Below are positions 17,144 to 25,552 of a stretch of 31,633 nucleotides of DNA, in pieces. Location: assembly GCA_040770645.1 (NCBI GenBank), contig JAXGIS010000018.1:1-31633 (forward strand), written 5' to 3'. Position 1 is the stretch's first letter, and every line of letters starts with the position of its first letter. The stretch comes from JAAYZX01 sp040770645. Its GTDB lineage: Bacteria; Actinomycetota; Thermoleophilia; RBG-16-64-13. Both the position numbers and the translations under genes were made by a program. A model generated the notes under the pieces. That model searched no databases. It saw only the letters and a list, made by a program, of their open reading frames with translations, and was not told the DNA's origin.

Positions 17144-19892
17144 GTGACCCACAATCTCGGCCATGCCGGCTATCGCCTGCGCGTGGACCTGACCAATCGT
17201 CGTTGGACGATTGAGGATATTCCTGCCGACTACGCGCGGAAGTGGATGGGCGGGCGTGGTTACAACATGGAGGTGTTCTTCCGGGAAGTGCCGGTGGACG
17301 CCGATCCGCGCGGCCCTGAGAACAAGCTGATGTTCGGCGTGGGACCCATCACCGGCACCAGCTTCCCCGGCTCACGTATCAATGCCAGCGGTAAATCGCC
17401 GCACACCGGCTACCTGGGAGACTCCAACGCCGGCGGTCACTTCAGCGCGGAAATGAAATACGCCGGCTTCGATCAGATCATTATCGAAGGTGTGGCCGAT
17501 AAACCGGTCTATTTGCGCATCGTTGATCACGAGGTGGAGATTCGCGACGCTTCGCATCTGTGGAACCTGGATACGTGGGAGACACAGGCCACTCTGCGTC
17601 GTGAGCTTCACGACCACACCGTGCAGGTGGCCTGTTGCGGAACCGCCGCCGTGAACGGCGTCAGCTACGCCTGCATCATGACCAACAATGCTCGTGCCAT
17701 GGGCCGCACGGGTATGGGTGCGCTCATGGCATCCAAGAACTTGAAAGCGGTGGCGCTGTCGGGTTCCGGTAGTGTACGGGTGGCAGAGCCGGAGAAGTTC
17801 CAGCGCCTGATCAACTACTTTTATCGTGCGCTGTATAACCACTCTAACTACCAGGAGCGTGGCATCACCGGCACCACCAATCTGATCCGGCTGGAGCAGG
17901 CCGTAGGGATCCTGCCCTATCGTCACTTCCAGTCCGGGGTGTACGAGGGTTGGGTGGGGGTTTCCGGGGAGAAGGCTGCGGCCGAGTACAACGTGAAGCG
18001 CAAGGGGTGCTTCAGTTGTATCTCTCCCTGCAGTCGCTACTATGTGGTCCCCGGGGGTTTCGACGGTGAACAATGCCGGGCGGAGGGACCTGAATTCGAG
18101 ACCCTGGCCGCTTTCACCGTGCGCACCGGTAACCCGGATCTGAAGCTGGCCTACAAATGCTCTGAGGTGGTCAACCGGGCCGGGCTCGATTCCATCACGG
18201 TCAGCGAAGTCATCTCCTGGGCCCAGGAGCTCTACCAGCGCGGCCTGCTGACGCAGAAGGACTGTGACGGGCTGGATCTCAGCTGGGGCAACGGCCGCGC
18301 CGTCTACGAACTACTCCACAAGATCATCCGGCGTGAAGGCTTCGGTGAGGTGCTGGCCGATGGCGTGGTACGTGCGTCGGAGCGGCTGGGCGTGGGGCGC
18401 GAGCTGTGCATGGAGGCCAAAAACCTGGAGATATTCGAAGCGGATGTGCGCGGGCTCAAGGCCTATGGTTTGGGCAACGCGGTGTCATCGCGGGGGGCCG
18501 ACCATCAGCGCGCGGATCCCTTCTTTGAGATGTCGGGGCGCACGAAGGAGGCCTTGGAGCGCTTCGGATCCGAGAACTGTGCGCTGCAGGCACCCTGGCA
18601 GGGCAAGGCCAAGATGTTGGCGTGGTTCGAGGAGATATGCGCACTGGCCGACTGTCTGAGCTACTGCAAAATCATCGGCGTCTCCATGGAGACGGTGCAG
18701 GAACCCGTTGCTCGTGACTTGTTCCGTTACGCCACCGGCTTCGACGTGGACATCGAAGAGGTATTGCGCATCGGTGAACGGATCAACAACCTGGAGCGGG
18801 CCATGCTGGTGCGTTGGGGCCTGTCCCGCAAAGACGATTACCTGCCCAAGCGCTTCCAGGAAGAGCCCATGGGAGAAGATTGCGGCCCGTCGGCCGGTTT
18901 GGTGTTCGAAAACGATCAGATGCTCGACGAGTACTATCCTTTCCGGGGTTGGGACCCCGTCACCGGGTGGCCCACCGAGCGGAAACTGCGTGAGCTCGAT
19001 CTGGGCTTCGTGGCCGACGACTTGGCAGCGCGTGGCATCCAACTGAAGGCCGATTACGCCTCCCAGGCCGTGGACGATAAAGCGACGGGCGGTGACTTGG
19101 CTGCCGAGAGTGATCCCACTTTGGCCCACACCACCGCGCGCTGGACGTACTTGGCGCAGAAACTGGGCGATTCCGAGGACTACGTGGATCGGTTCAAGAC
19201 CGTCACCGTGGAGGGCCGCGAGGGCGTTGCGGACGAGGATCCAGGAGCGAAAACCGTGATCAACAAGCGTCTGGTTGTGGACCCGGAGTTGTGCACCGGG
19301 TGTCGAGCCTGTGAAACGGGGTGCTCTTTCTTCCACGAAGCTGAGTATTCACCTTCGTTGGCCCGCCTCCACGTGGTGAAGCTCGAGGAGTCGGGCGTAG
19401 ACCGGCCCATAGTGTGCCTGAGGTGCGCCAAGGCTCCGTGCGCAGCAGTATGCCCGGTGAATGCCATTGCACAGGATCCGGTGACCAAACTGGTCAGCGT
19501 TGACCCCGAAACGTGTGTTGGCTGCGGTCTTTGTGTCGAGGTATGCGTCTCGGGCGTCATTCAACTACATCCGCGCACCGAGGTGCCCCTGCTGTGCGAC
19601 CTGTGCGGCGGCGACCCGGAGTGCGCTAAGCGCTGCCCACGGGTGCGTTGGTGGCGGTTGAGGGCCGTGATCATGCGGGCAAGAGGACCCGCGAACTGGC
19701 AGGCCTCAGGACCGAGAAGCAACTCAACAAGATGTGGACCTCTGCCGACGCCAAACGCCCGGTCGACCGGCCCATGACGCCTCCGGATCCGGAGACCGGA
19801 GTCCCGATCAAACCGCCGAAGATATTCGCGGGGGATCCACCCCGCCCTTGGAGGACCGGGTGAGCTACGAGTTGTTCAAGGAGGATGAGTAA
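17144..19892 (+). CDS. Aldehyde:ferredoxin oxidoreductase (W/Mo) in one frame with a four-cluster polyferredoxin, two frame breaks
   Basis: Residues about 1-690 form an AOR-family oxidoreductase, which uses a bis-pterin tungsten or molybdenum cofactor to oxidise aldehydes (or reduce acids) with ferredoxin. It starts GYRLRVDLTNR, WMGGRGYN. Its [4Fe-4S] ligands are the CxxCxxxC of KGCFSCISPC (Cys289, 292, 296) plus Cys508 in DCLSYCKI. After a linker, the same frame enters a HycB/AorA-like domain with four [4Fe-4S] motifs: CTGCRACETGC, CLRCAKAPCAAVCP, CVGCGLCVEVC and CDLCGGDPECAKRCP. Frame breaks lie near 19640 (CPTGALVAVEGRDHAGK restored) and 19830 (giving the end DRVSYELFKEDE). In relatives such as AorA/AorB these are separate proteins. 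AGGAG at 19243-19247 precedes an in-frame GTG at 19256, so a separately initiated Fe-S subunit is possible. The aldehyde is unknown. Confidence 0.88.
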
Positions 19893-19995
19893 AGGCCACC
19901 TCCGGCCGAGTGGTGGAGGCGGGGCGCGGGTCGGCGGGCCGTCTTCTCTGGCACGGCTGGCGTATAAATCGTCTCTTCCGGCGATAGGCTTCACG

Positions 19996-20035
19996 GAGCG
20001 CTGCCGGCGGCGTAATCGGCCGCGCGGCAGCGCTC
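19996..20035 (+). terminator. Rho-independent terminator after the AOR gene
   Basis: An 11-bp outer stem (GAGCGCTGCCG with CGGCAGCGCTC) continues into a 5-bp inner stem (GCGGC/GCCGC) with one bulged G and a 7-base loop. TTTC follows directly. The 103 bases between the AOR stop and this hairpin hold no gene. Confidence 0.75.
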
Positions 20036-20281
20036 TTTCGTCGGTCGGTGCTTACTTGCCCGCCTTCTCAGCTCCTTCGTTTCACCGTGGTCCCTGGGAG
20101 CAGAAGGGCCTGTGGTCTGATTAGCAGTCCGGCGAAGATGAGTGGTGTATAGTAGAGTCTACATAGCGCAAACGGGGGGCGTCTCGGTCCGACATCATCG
20201 GGGGGTGTGAGGCCGATCGCTGTGTAGGCTCATGAGAGTCGTCCTCCATTTGGTCAACGAGGGGGGTTCACGAGGTAACCC
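20036..20281 (+). promoter_or_regulatory. Upstream region of the frhB-ior operon
   Basis: No gene is seen. A possible -10 TATAGT lies at 20148-20153, overlapping a 5-1-5 inverted repeat GTAGAGTCTAC at 20152-20162, but no good -35 is at standard spacing. CGGTCCGACAT at 20185-20195 matches 7 of 10 defined positions of the TGGTC-N-GACCA pattern seen at 11293-11307. A GAGGT ribosome site precedes the ATG at 20282. Confidence 0.35.
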
Positions 20282-21553
20282 ATGGGGAAACGGCTCGGCG
20301 CGCTATCGGAACTAGTGCAAGAAGTACTCGGTTCGCCGTTATGTGTGGCGTGCGGCGCGTGCGCTTCCTACTGCCCGTATATCGTGGCCCGGGAAGATCG
20401 CTTGGCTTTCGTGGCCTCGTGCACCAAGGAGGAGGGGCGCTGTTACCGTCACTGCCCTCGCAGCGCGGGCTTGACGGATGAATCGTTGGGGGGTGACGCC
20501 GGTTACCGGGGTCCGCTGGGGGATGTGGCAGCAACGCTCATTGCTCGGTCTCTTGTGGACGCAACCCGTGTCCGGCGGTCCGCGCTCCTTACGCCGCAAC
20601 ACGGCGGTACGGTGACCGCCATAGTCGCCCATGCGCTCCGCACCGGCACAATAGACGCGGCGATTGTCACTGGGTGGGACGTGGACACTACCCCGCGGAC
20701 GGGCAACACGCCTGAGCCCAACCGCGCCTTTGAGTGGGCCGGCGCTCCCGAGTCGGGTGGCAACCCTCGGTTAGGCCACATGTGCGCGTCCGCAATCAGG
20801 GCGTCCGTGGCCACCGTGCCTGCAGGCACTCGGCTTATGCCCCGAGCTTTTCTCGCCGACACGCCGGAGGCCGTACTGAGCGGCGCCGGTTCCAAGTTCG
20901 CCGTGTCCCCGACCGTAGCGGTGGTGAACGAGGCGCTCCAGCGGGGCTATCGTCGCCTGGGCGTGGTGGCGCTGCCCTGCCAGGCCACGGCGTTACGTAA
21001 GATGCTTCTCTCTGCACCGCCGGAGACGCCTGCCGGCATCGCGCTGATCGTGGGCCTGTTCTGTACGTGGTCACTTGGTCAACGAGACTGGGCCGATCTA
21101 CTGGCCAGGCACGTGGGAGACCGCACAGTGCGCAAGGTGGACATCCCCCCGCCCCCGGCGCAGATCATGGAGGTGGAACTCGCAAGTGGCGGCCGAGTGG
21201 AGATACCTCTTGAGGAGGTGCGGGTGGCAGTGCGCGATGCCTGCCGTTTCTGCACGGACATGACCTCGGAGAACGCCGACCTCTCCATAGGCCTTGTGGA
21301 AGGGGTGGCGGGATGGAACACGGTTCTGGTCCGCACTGAGGTGGGGCAATCGCTCATGGATTCCGCCCAGGCGGCGGGAGTGGTGGAGGTGGGGATCCTC
21401 GAAGCCGGTCGCTTGGCGCATCTGGCGGAGGCTTCTCTCGGCAAGAAGCGGCGTGCGATAGGTGAGGCCGAAGCCGTGGGGCACGACGCTCCCTACTTGG
21501 TCCACTTGCGCGGATATGGAGAGAAGGTGGAGCGCGATGTCGCCTCACGCTGA
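20282..21553 (+). CDS. Coenzyme F420 hydrogenase/dehydrogenase beta subunit-like flavoprotein (FrhB/FdhB family)
   Basis: This is a 423-residue iron-sulfur flavoprotein. An N-terminal [4Fe-4S] motif CVACGACASYCP (Cys21, 24, 27, 31) is followed by further Cys at 47, 54 and 58. The FrhB_FdhB N-terminal domain contains LLTPQHGGTVTAIVAHAL, and the C-terminal domain contains LGVVALPCQATALRKM and ACRFCTDMTSENADLSIG. Family members pass electrons between Fe-S centres, FAD and F420 or another carrier. Its end overlaps iorA by 17 bases, so it probably works with the indolepyruvate:ferredoxin oxidoreductase, perhaps re-oxidising its ferredoxin centres. Whether the carrier is F420 cannot be read from the sequence. 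Confidence 0.88.
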   Translation: MGKRLGALSELVQEVLGSPLCVACGACASYCPYIVAREDRLAFVASCTKEEGRCYRHCPRSAGLTDESLGGDAGYRGPLGDVAATLIARSLVDATRVRRSALLTPQHGGTVTAIVAHALRTGTIDAAIVTGWDVDTTPRTGNTPEPNRAFEWAGAPESGGNPRLGHMCASAIRASVATVPAGTRLMPRAFLADTPEAVLSGAGSKFAVSPTVAVVNEALQRGYRRLGVVALPCQATALRKMLLSAPPETPAGIALIVGLFCTWSLGQRDWADLLARHVGDRTVRKVDIPPPPAQIMEVELASGGRVEIPLEEVRVAVRDACRFCTDMTSENADLSIGLVEGVAGWNTVLVRTEVGQSLMDSAQAAGVVEVGILEAGRLAHLAEASLGKKRRAIGEAEAVGHDAPYLVHLRGYGEKVERDVASR

Positions 21554-23518
21554 TGGTACCCGCGTACTGATGTTGGGCAATGAAGCCATCGCGCGCGGGG
21601 CTCTGGAGGCGGGCGTGTCGTTCTGCGCGGGGTACCCCGGCAACCCGTCATCCGAGATCATCGACACTCTCCTGAAAGCCAAGGTGGCATATCCTTTCCA
21701 CGCCGAGTGGTCGGTGAATGAGATCGTAGCCATGGAAACGGCCGCCGCCGCCGCTTTGCAGGCCTAAAAGCCATATGCGCCATGAAGCAGAACGGTATCA
21801 ACGTGTGCGCCGACTTCCTCACCACAGTCAACCTGACCGGCACCAACGGAGGCGGCCTGCTGGTGGTAGTGTGCGACGACCCGGGACCGCTCACCAGCAG
21901 CAATGAAGAAGACTCGCGCTTCTATGCCCGCCTGGCCATGTTGCCGCTCTTGGAGCCGGCCACACCGCAGGAAGCCAAAGACATGACTGCTTGGGGGCTG
22001 GAAGCCTCCTGCCGTTGGGAGATCCCGGTGATGCTGCGCTCGGTCTCGCGGCTGTCTCACGGGCGCGCCGGTGTGGTTCTGGGGGAACTTCCCACCACGG
22101 CTTCGACCCCAAAGTTCGATGTAAGGCGTCCCCTGTTGGGACTCCCCAGTATCGTGACCAAGAATCACGCCCGGCTCAAGCGCAAGATGTCAGATATCCA
22201 GATCGAGTTGGCGGCATCGCCCTTCAACGCCTACATGGGTCCGCCAAGACCGGATTTGCTGGTGGTGGCCGGAGGGCTGGCGTTCCTTTATGCGCGCGAG
22301 GCCGTGACCGAGCTGGGCTTGGAAGAGCGCGTGGGCATCCTCAAGCTGGGCGCGGTGCATCCCTTCCCAGAGGGATTGGCGGCGGAGGCGCTTGGTCGCT
22401 GCGAGCGGGCACTGGTGGTGGAACAGGTGGAGCCGTTCATAGAGGAGGGGTTGCGCATTGTCCACTCGGTCCACGCGGCCGAACTGGGGGCCCGCACCAT
22501 TCTGGGCAAAGGCTCAGGGCACATCCCTGGGGTGGGAGAGGTGGACACCGATACCGTTCTGCATGCACTGAAGGAGATCTTTGGGACGGGGGCCGACGGC
22601 GCCGACCTCGTGTCGACGGCGGCCGGCTCACTGCCTACTGTCGCCGCATCCGGCTCCCGTGCAACGCGAGCGGCCGAGGTGCTTTCGTCGCTACCGCCTC
22701 GTGACATCAGCTTCTGCCACGGTTGTCCCCACCGTGCCTCCTTCTGGGCCATCAACGCCGCCTTGGCGTTGGATGGCCGGGGAGGTTTCGCCACCGGCGA
22801 CATCGGCTGCTACGGGCTCGCGGTGGGGCCCACGGGGTTTTCGGCCCTGAAAACACAGCACTGCATGGGCGCCGGCATCGGGGAAGCCTCGGGTTTTGGA
22901 GTGCTGGCCGAGATGGGCTTCTCTCAACCGGTGGTGGCGGTGGCGGGTGACTCCACTTTCTACCACGCCTGCATCCCCGCGCTGCTCAATGCCAAGGTGC
23001 AGGGGGCCTCGATGGTCTTCGTGATCCTTGATAACTCCACAACCGCCATGACCGGTTTCCAGCCACACCCCGGCACTCCCTGCACCCCGCTCGATCCAGA
23101 CAAGATCGTGGTGACGCCCGAAGAGGTCTGCCGGGGGTTGGGCGTGGAGACGGTGGTGATCGACCCCGTTGAAGACGTTCAGGGCGCCGTGACGGCGGTC
23201 TTCGATGGTCTGCAGCGAGGCGGGCTGCGCGCCGTGGTGATGCGCCGCGTGTGTGCCACCTACGACAAGAAGAGCGTCACCGCCCCCAAACTGGAGATGG
23301 TGGTGGATGCGGAGTTGTGTGTGGGCGAGGCCTGCGGATGCGACCGCTTCTGCAGCCGCGTCCTGGGTTGCCCCGGCAATCGCTGGGACGCCGAGGCCGG
23401 GCACGCCTACGTAGACCCCGACTACTGCAACGCCTGCGGTCTGTGTGCACAGTTGTGCCCCCGGGGAGCGTTGAGTGTGGTTGAGGTCGGCGGCCGCGGG
23501 GAAGAGGGAGTCTCGTGA
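21537..23518 (+). CDS. iorA: Indolepyruvate:ferredoxin oxidoreductase alpha subunit, one frame break
   Basis: This TPP enzyme oxidatively decarboxylates aryl-2-oxo acids (indolepyruvate, phenylpyruvate) to aryl-acetyl-CoA while reducing ferredoxin. It begins LMLGNEAIARGALEAG and GYPGNPSSEI. The TPP domain has CHGCPHRASFWAINAAL, GDIGCYGLAVGP, QHCMGAGIGEASG and GDSTFYHACIPAL...DNSTTAMTGFQ. The C-terminal ferredoxin domain has an unusual first motif (CVGEACGCDRFC...GCP) and a standard second one (CNACGLCAQLCP). The break near 21763 is a missing G in GGG; repair gives LQGLKAICAMKQNG. The ATG at 21537 lies inside the frhB-like gene. The end overlaps iorB in a GTGA. Repaired length is about 660 residues, slightly longer than many IorA. 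Confidence 0.93.
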
Positions 23519-24168
23519 CCGGCGCTCGGCCTTACAATGTGATCATCACCGGCGTTGGCGGGCAGGGTAATGTCTTGGCCGCGCGCCTGCTGGGCTCGGC
23601 GTTACTCAAGGCCGGCTTTGAGACGTCTGTGGGCGATGTTTTCGGTCTGGCGCAGCGGGGTGGATCGGTGGCGAGTCATATTCGCTTCTGGCAGGGACCC
23701 GCGCTCCCGCCTTTGGTGCCGCGGGGGAAGCTGGATTTGGTAGTGGGCTTCGAGCCCTTGGAGGCGTTGCGGGTGTTGGCTGAGTACGGTCACGCAGGCA
23801 CCCACGCGATAGTGAACGAGGTGGCGGTTCCGCCTATCGGTGTGCTCATGGGCCGGACGAAGTATCCGGCGATGGACAGGCTCATGGCGGATATTGGCTC
23901 GCTCGCGGCGGGGGCGCTGAGTTTGGACGCGGTGGAGTTGTCGCATCGGGCCGGTGACGCCCAGGCGTTGAACATGGTTATGATGGGGGCTCTGGGGGGG
24001 TGGGGGCTTATGCCTCTCTCCGCCGCGGAGCTCGAGGAAGAGATGATAGGCTCTCTGCCGGTGCGGTTCGCAGACACGAATAGGCGGGCCTTCCGCCTGG
24101 GTGTAGAGGCCGCGCAGCGATGGGCGAGAGCAGATGGGGGAGTCCCTCGGGCTCCTGCGGAGAACTGA
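23515..24168 (+). CDS. iorB: Indolepyruvate:ferredoxin oxidoreductase beta subunit
   Basis: This is a 217-residue gamma-type pyruvate:ferredoxin oxidoreductase domain, the IorB partner of the preceding subunit. It has the opening ITGVGGQGNVLAARLLGSAL, the conserved GDVFGLAQRGGSVASHIRF, and the helix VVGFEPLEALRVL. A GTG start overlaps the iorA stop (GTGA), showing tight coupling. The molybdenum hydroxylase set 2 follows after 16 bases with its own ribosome site, so both may share one transcript with the frhB-like gene. Confidence 0.93.
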   Translation: MTGARPYNVIITGVGGQGNVLAARLLGSALLKAGFETSVGDVFGLAQRGGSVASHIRFWQGPALPPLVPRGKLDLVVGFEPLEALRVLAEYGHAGTHAIVNEVAVPPIGVLMGRTKYPAMDRLMADIGSLAAGALSLDAVELSHRAGDAQALNMVMMGALGGWGLMPLSAAELEEEMIGSLPVRFADTNRRAFRLGVEAAQRWARADGGVPRAPAEN

Positions 24169-24184
24169 GCAAAGGGAGGTCGGG

Positions 24185-25075
24185 GTGTTTAGGCTGTTAC
24201 GGCCGTTCGAGTATCTGGAACCAGGAAGTGTGTCCGAAGCTGTGGACATGCTAGTCCGCTACGGTGACAAGGCAAGGATCTTCGCGGGCGGGACTGATCT
24301 CGTTATCTCCATGAAGAAACGGCAGATGGTGCCCGAGTATCTGATAGGCATTTCTCACTTGTCTGAACTCGACTTCATCGAACTGGAACAGGACGGCACT
24401 CTGAGGCTGGGCCCGTTGGCCACGCACGCCCGTGTCGCGGCTTCGCCGCTGGTTAAACAGCGGTTCCCCATGCTGGCCACGGCCTGCAACGAGGTGGGGA
24501 CGCCCCAAGTCAGGAACATGGGTACCATTGGGGGCAACGTGTGCAAGGCGGGCCCGTCGCAAGATACGCCGCCCGTGTTGGTGGCGCTGGAGGCCAAGTT
24601 GCACATGGTGGGTCCTGCTGGCAAACGCACCGTTCCCATGGACCAGTTCTGCACCGGGCCGTTCTGTACGGTTTTGGCGCAGGATGAGGTGGTGGTGGAG
24701 ATAGAGGTGCCGCCGCTGCCGCCACGCAGCGCCGGTTGCTACAAGTGGATAACCAAGATCACGTCCACCGACGAGACGCTGGCGGGAGCCGGCGTGGTGG
24801 TGGTGCTGAAGGAAGACGGATCATTCGAGGATGTGCGTATCGGTCTCGGCTCAGTGGCGCCAATGGCCATTCGGGCTCGTCGCGCCGAGTCCCTGTTGCG
24901 GGGAACATGGCCGGAGGCGGCCCAGATTGCCGAAGCCGCGCAGATCGCATCTGAGGAAGCCGAGCCCCGCTCCCGAGCGGCGTATCGCCGGCACATGGTG
25001 AAGGTGCTCGTGAACGAGGGAGTGACCGAGATGCAACGCCAGGTTGCCGCATCCATGCAGGAGGCCGGCCGATGA
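24185..25075 (+). CDS. Molybdenum hydroxylase FAD-binding subunit, set 2 (CoxM-like)
   Basis: This is an FAD-binding medium subunit with FAGGTDLVISMKKRQM and MGTIGGNVCKAGPSQDTPP as FAD motifs, and a C-terminal CO_deh_flav_C domain (GAGVVVVLKEDG through RRHMVKVLVNEG). The GTG at 24185 is preferred because AGGGAGGT ends 4 bases upstream and an RLLRPFEYLEP start fits the family; an in-frame ATG at 24134 lies inside iorB. The stop overlaps the next start in an ATGA. It is a distant paralogue of the FAD subunit at 7417. Confidence 0.92.
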   Translation: MFRLLRPFEYLEPGSVSEAVDMLVRYGDKARIFAGGTDLVISMKKRQMVPEYLIGISHLSELDFIELEQDGTLRLGPLATHARVAASPLVKQRFPMLATACNEVGTPQVRNMGTIGGNVCKAGPSQDTPPVLVALEAKLHMVGPAGKRTVPMDQFCTGPFCTVLAQDEVVVEIEVPPLPPRSAGCYKWITKITSTDETLAGAGVVVVLKEDGSFEDVRIGLGSVAPMAIRARRAESLLRGTWPEAAQIAEAAQIASEEAEPRSRAAYRRHMVKVLVNEGVTEMQRQVAASMQEAGR

Positions 25076-25551
25076 AAACGGTAGCCACTTTCGTAGTCAA
25101 CGGTCTCCCGCACGAGGTGGCCGTGGAGCCGCACGAACTGCTGATCGAGGTCCTGCGTGACCACCTGGGTCTCACGGGCACCAAGCACAGTTGCGGCGTG
25201 GGGAACTGCGGAGCCTGCACCGTGTTGGTGGAGGGCACTCCCAAGCTGGCCTGCCTCACACTGGCCATGGAAGTGCGGAACAAGCCGGTGCTCACCATCG
25301 AGGGTTTGGCCTGCGACGGAGTGATGCACCCGCTGCAGCAGGCCTTTGTGGACTACGGGGCCATCCAATGCGGCTACTGCACACCGGGCATGATCCTGAC
25401 GGCCAAAGCCCTGCTGGATGGCAATCCTGATCCTACCGAGCATGAAGTGCGGGAAGCGCTCTCCGGCAACATCTGTCGGTGCACCGGTTATGTGAAGATC
25501 GTGGAAGCGGTGCTCGCCGCCGCCGAAGTCATGCGGAAGGGGGGCAACTGA
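25072..25551 (+). CDS. Molybdenum hydroxylase [2Fe-2S] small subunit, set 2 (CoxS-like)
   Basis: This 159-residue protein has a plant-ferredoxin-type cluster (Cys41, 46, 49, 61) and a C-terminal four-helix cluster domain (Cys100, 103, 135, 137 in QCGYCTPG and NICRCTGY). It carries electrons from the molybdenum site to FAD. It is separate here, whereas in set 1 the same domain is fused to the large subunit. The start overlaps the FAD-subunit stop, and the large-subunit ATG begins one base after its stop. Confidence 0.95.
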   Translation: MKTVATFVVNGLPHEVAVEPHELLIEVLRDHLGLTGTKHSCGVGNCGACTVLVEGTPKLACLTLAMEVRNKPVLTIEGLACDGVMHPLQQAFVDYGAIQCGYCTPGMILTAKALLDGNPDPTEHEVREALSGNICRCTGYVKIVEAVLAAAEVMRKGGN

Positions 25552-25552
25552 G

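Noticed and set aside
24134..24184. Upstream ATG for the set 2 FAD subunit
   Set aside because: It would lie inside iorB, without homology in the extra residues. The GTG at 24185 has a strong ribosome site.
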